A stretch of DNA of 64,000 nt, taken from the NCBI RefSeq assembly GCF_907165215.1, contig NZ_CAJRAY010000002.1:29041-93040 (forward strand). Reading direction: 5' to 3'. The position numbers and the translations under genes were made by a program. A model generated the notes under the pieces. That model made no database searches. It saw nothing but the letters and a program-made list of their open reading frames with translations, and was not told the DNA's origin. Below are positions 63,107 through 64,000 of this stretch, one piece after another (positions within the stretch are counted from its first letter, which is position 1; every line of letters begins with the position of its first letter). The DNA comes from Thermobacillus xylanilyticus. GTDB taxonomy: Bacteria > Bacillota > Bacilli > Paenibacillales > Paenibacillaceae.

Positions 63107-63936
63107 AGGTCATCAGGAAAACGGCTTTTTATATCGTCGCCTCTCTCATCGCGCTTCAATTTCTCGTTCCCATGGTGTGGATGATCCTGTCGTCTTTCAA
63201 AATCGACAGCGTCATCTACCGGGACATCTCGACCATCTATGCCGTGGTTCCGAGATTCGGGGATCTGACTCTGAAATCCTATCAGGAACTGTTGTCCATG
63301 TACAATGTGTTCCGGAATGTGCTCAACAGCCTGATATACGCGTCCGTTACGGTGCTGGCGGGCCTGACCGTCAATTCGCTGGCGGGCTACGCGCTGGCTA
63401 GGTTTCATTTTCCGTTCAAGAACGCCATATTGTTGTTTATCATCGCGCTCATGATTGTGCCCGTCGAGGCCATTATTCTGCCGCTCTATCTGGTCGTGCA
63501 TGAACTCGGGATGATCAATACGCTTGCCGGCTACCTGATCCCGTTCTTCGTCAATGTCATGAACATCTTCCTGTTCAGACAGCACTTCCTGTCCTTCCCG
63601 GAGGAGCTCATCGAGGCGGCCAAGGTGGACGGCCTGACGGAATTCGGGAGCTACTGGAGAATCGTCGTTCCGGCCAGCCTCCCCATGTTTGTGTCCGTCG
63701 GGATTTTGACCTTCATCGGTTCCTGGAACGACTTTCTGTGGCCGGTCATGGCGATCACAAAATCGGATCTCATGCCCGTGCAGGTGGCGCTCAACGCGAT
63801 TTTCAGCGACACGTACAACATTTTCACAAGCCACATGATGGCGGCGCTGACCATTGTGACGATTCCCATCATCGTGTTGTACGCCCTCTTTCAGAGACAT
63901 ATCATCGAAGGCGCAGTACGGAGCGGCATCAAGTAA
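63103..63936 (+). CDS. Sugar ABC importer permease, MalG type
   Basis: 277 aa, six spans, EAA loop LIEAAKVDGLTEFGSYWRI and the end HIIEGAVRSGIK, both typical. GTG start at 63103, coupled to the upstream permease. No ATPase follows within the remaining 64 bases, which hold no recognisable gene; a catabolic gene may lie beyond the window. Confidence 0.9.
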   Translation: MKVIRKTAFYIVASLIALQFLVPMVWMILSSFKIDSVIYRDISTIYAVVPRFGDLTLKSYQELLSMYNVFRNVLNSLIYASVTVLAGLTVNSLAGYALARFHFPFKNAILLFIIALMIVPVEAIILPLYLVVHELGMINTLAGYLIPFFVNVMNIFLFRQHFLSFPEELIEAAKVDGLTEFGSYWRIVVPASLPMFVSVGILTFIGSWNDFLWPVMAITKSDLMPVQVALNAIFSDTYNIFTSHMMAALTIVTIPIIVLYALFQRHIIEGAVRSGIK

Positions 63937-64000
63937 GTCTTGCTGATGCTAGACTGAATAGTGGACACCGAGAATCGAGAATGCGACAATAAATTCAGCA

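Noticed and set aside
63937..64000. End of an IS3-like element suggested by GACTGAATAGTGGACACCG.
   Set aside because: Only a faint likeness to IS ends, with no transposase or second end visible before the window stops.

Overview
The window looks like chromosome of a high-GC, aerobic, spore-forming member of the Paenibacillaceae (Paenibacillus, Cohnella or Thermobacillus type). This rests on Bacillus-type genes and sites (ctaCDEFG, a CIRCE site before groES, ccpN with its ppsR partner, the sporulation genes ylbJ and a YhcN/YlaJ-type lipoprotein, yycC), strong AGGAGG ribosome sites, and many TTG or GTG starts in GC-rich genes. The genus is an inference. No rRNA, tRNA, CRISPR array, complete insertion sequence or prophage was seen; the region reads as vertically inherited core plus sugar-use genes.

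Layout. 1-5 kb: a leftward arabino-oligosaccharide operon (binding protein, two permeases, GH51 arabinofuranosidase) with a divergent ArsR-type regulator. 6-11 kb: an aromatic-acid-exporter-like protein, a TVP38/DedA-like membrane protein, an MFS transporter, ilvA and two small proteins. 11.6-15.8 kb: a second sugar importer ending in a mannonate dehydratase. 16-22 kb: a spore lipoprotein and the caa3 oxidase operon ctaCDEF plus ctaG. 22-26.7 kb: a GntR (YtrA-like) regulator inside an ABC operon, then a NatAB-like pair. 26.8-36.8 kb: an NlpC/P60 wall hydrolase, a GH9 lipoprotein, a LacI regulator divergent from a GH2 beta-mannosidase, a CE7 esterase and a fosmidomycin-resistance-like MFS pump. 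36.8-44.9 kb: an ABC-F ATPase, a membrane-anchored dihaem cytochrome, 5-formyl-THF cyclo-ligase, moaC, mogA, a MoeA-like protein, tatA and tatC. 45-50 kb: groES-groEL, acpS, an AraC regulator and mutY. 50-54 kb: a 51-bp tandem hairpin array, nadK, ylbJ, a truncated haemoglobin with a DUF2225 protein, and yycC. 54-59.5 kb: pepF, a decayed winged-helix frame, ccpN-ppsR-glpX and ndk. 59.5-64 kb: a LacI regulator divergent from a third sugar importer.

How it fits together. Three sugar importers, GH51, GH2, GH9 and CE7 enzymes and a mannonate dehydratase describe a hemicellulose user. None of the three importers has its own ATPase, so a shared MsmX-type ATPase elsewhere is expected. ccpN-ppsR-glpX groups control and catalysis of gluconeogenesis. 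Cofactor genes (moaC, mogA, moeA-like) sit next to tatAC, which exports folded molybdoenzymes.

The most unusual signals are non-coding: three 18-bp palindromes at an exact 23-bp period just downstream of the cta promoter; the 51-bp hairpin array between mutY and nadK; a family of 75-80 bp hairpins sharing ATAAGCGAAG arms (three copies); direct-repeat operators around the beta-mannosidase promoter; a perfect operator on the start of the third sugar operon; and a strongly folded groES-groEL spacer. I see no clearly new multi-gene system; the cta operator array and the hairpin repeats are the best leads.
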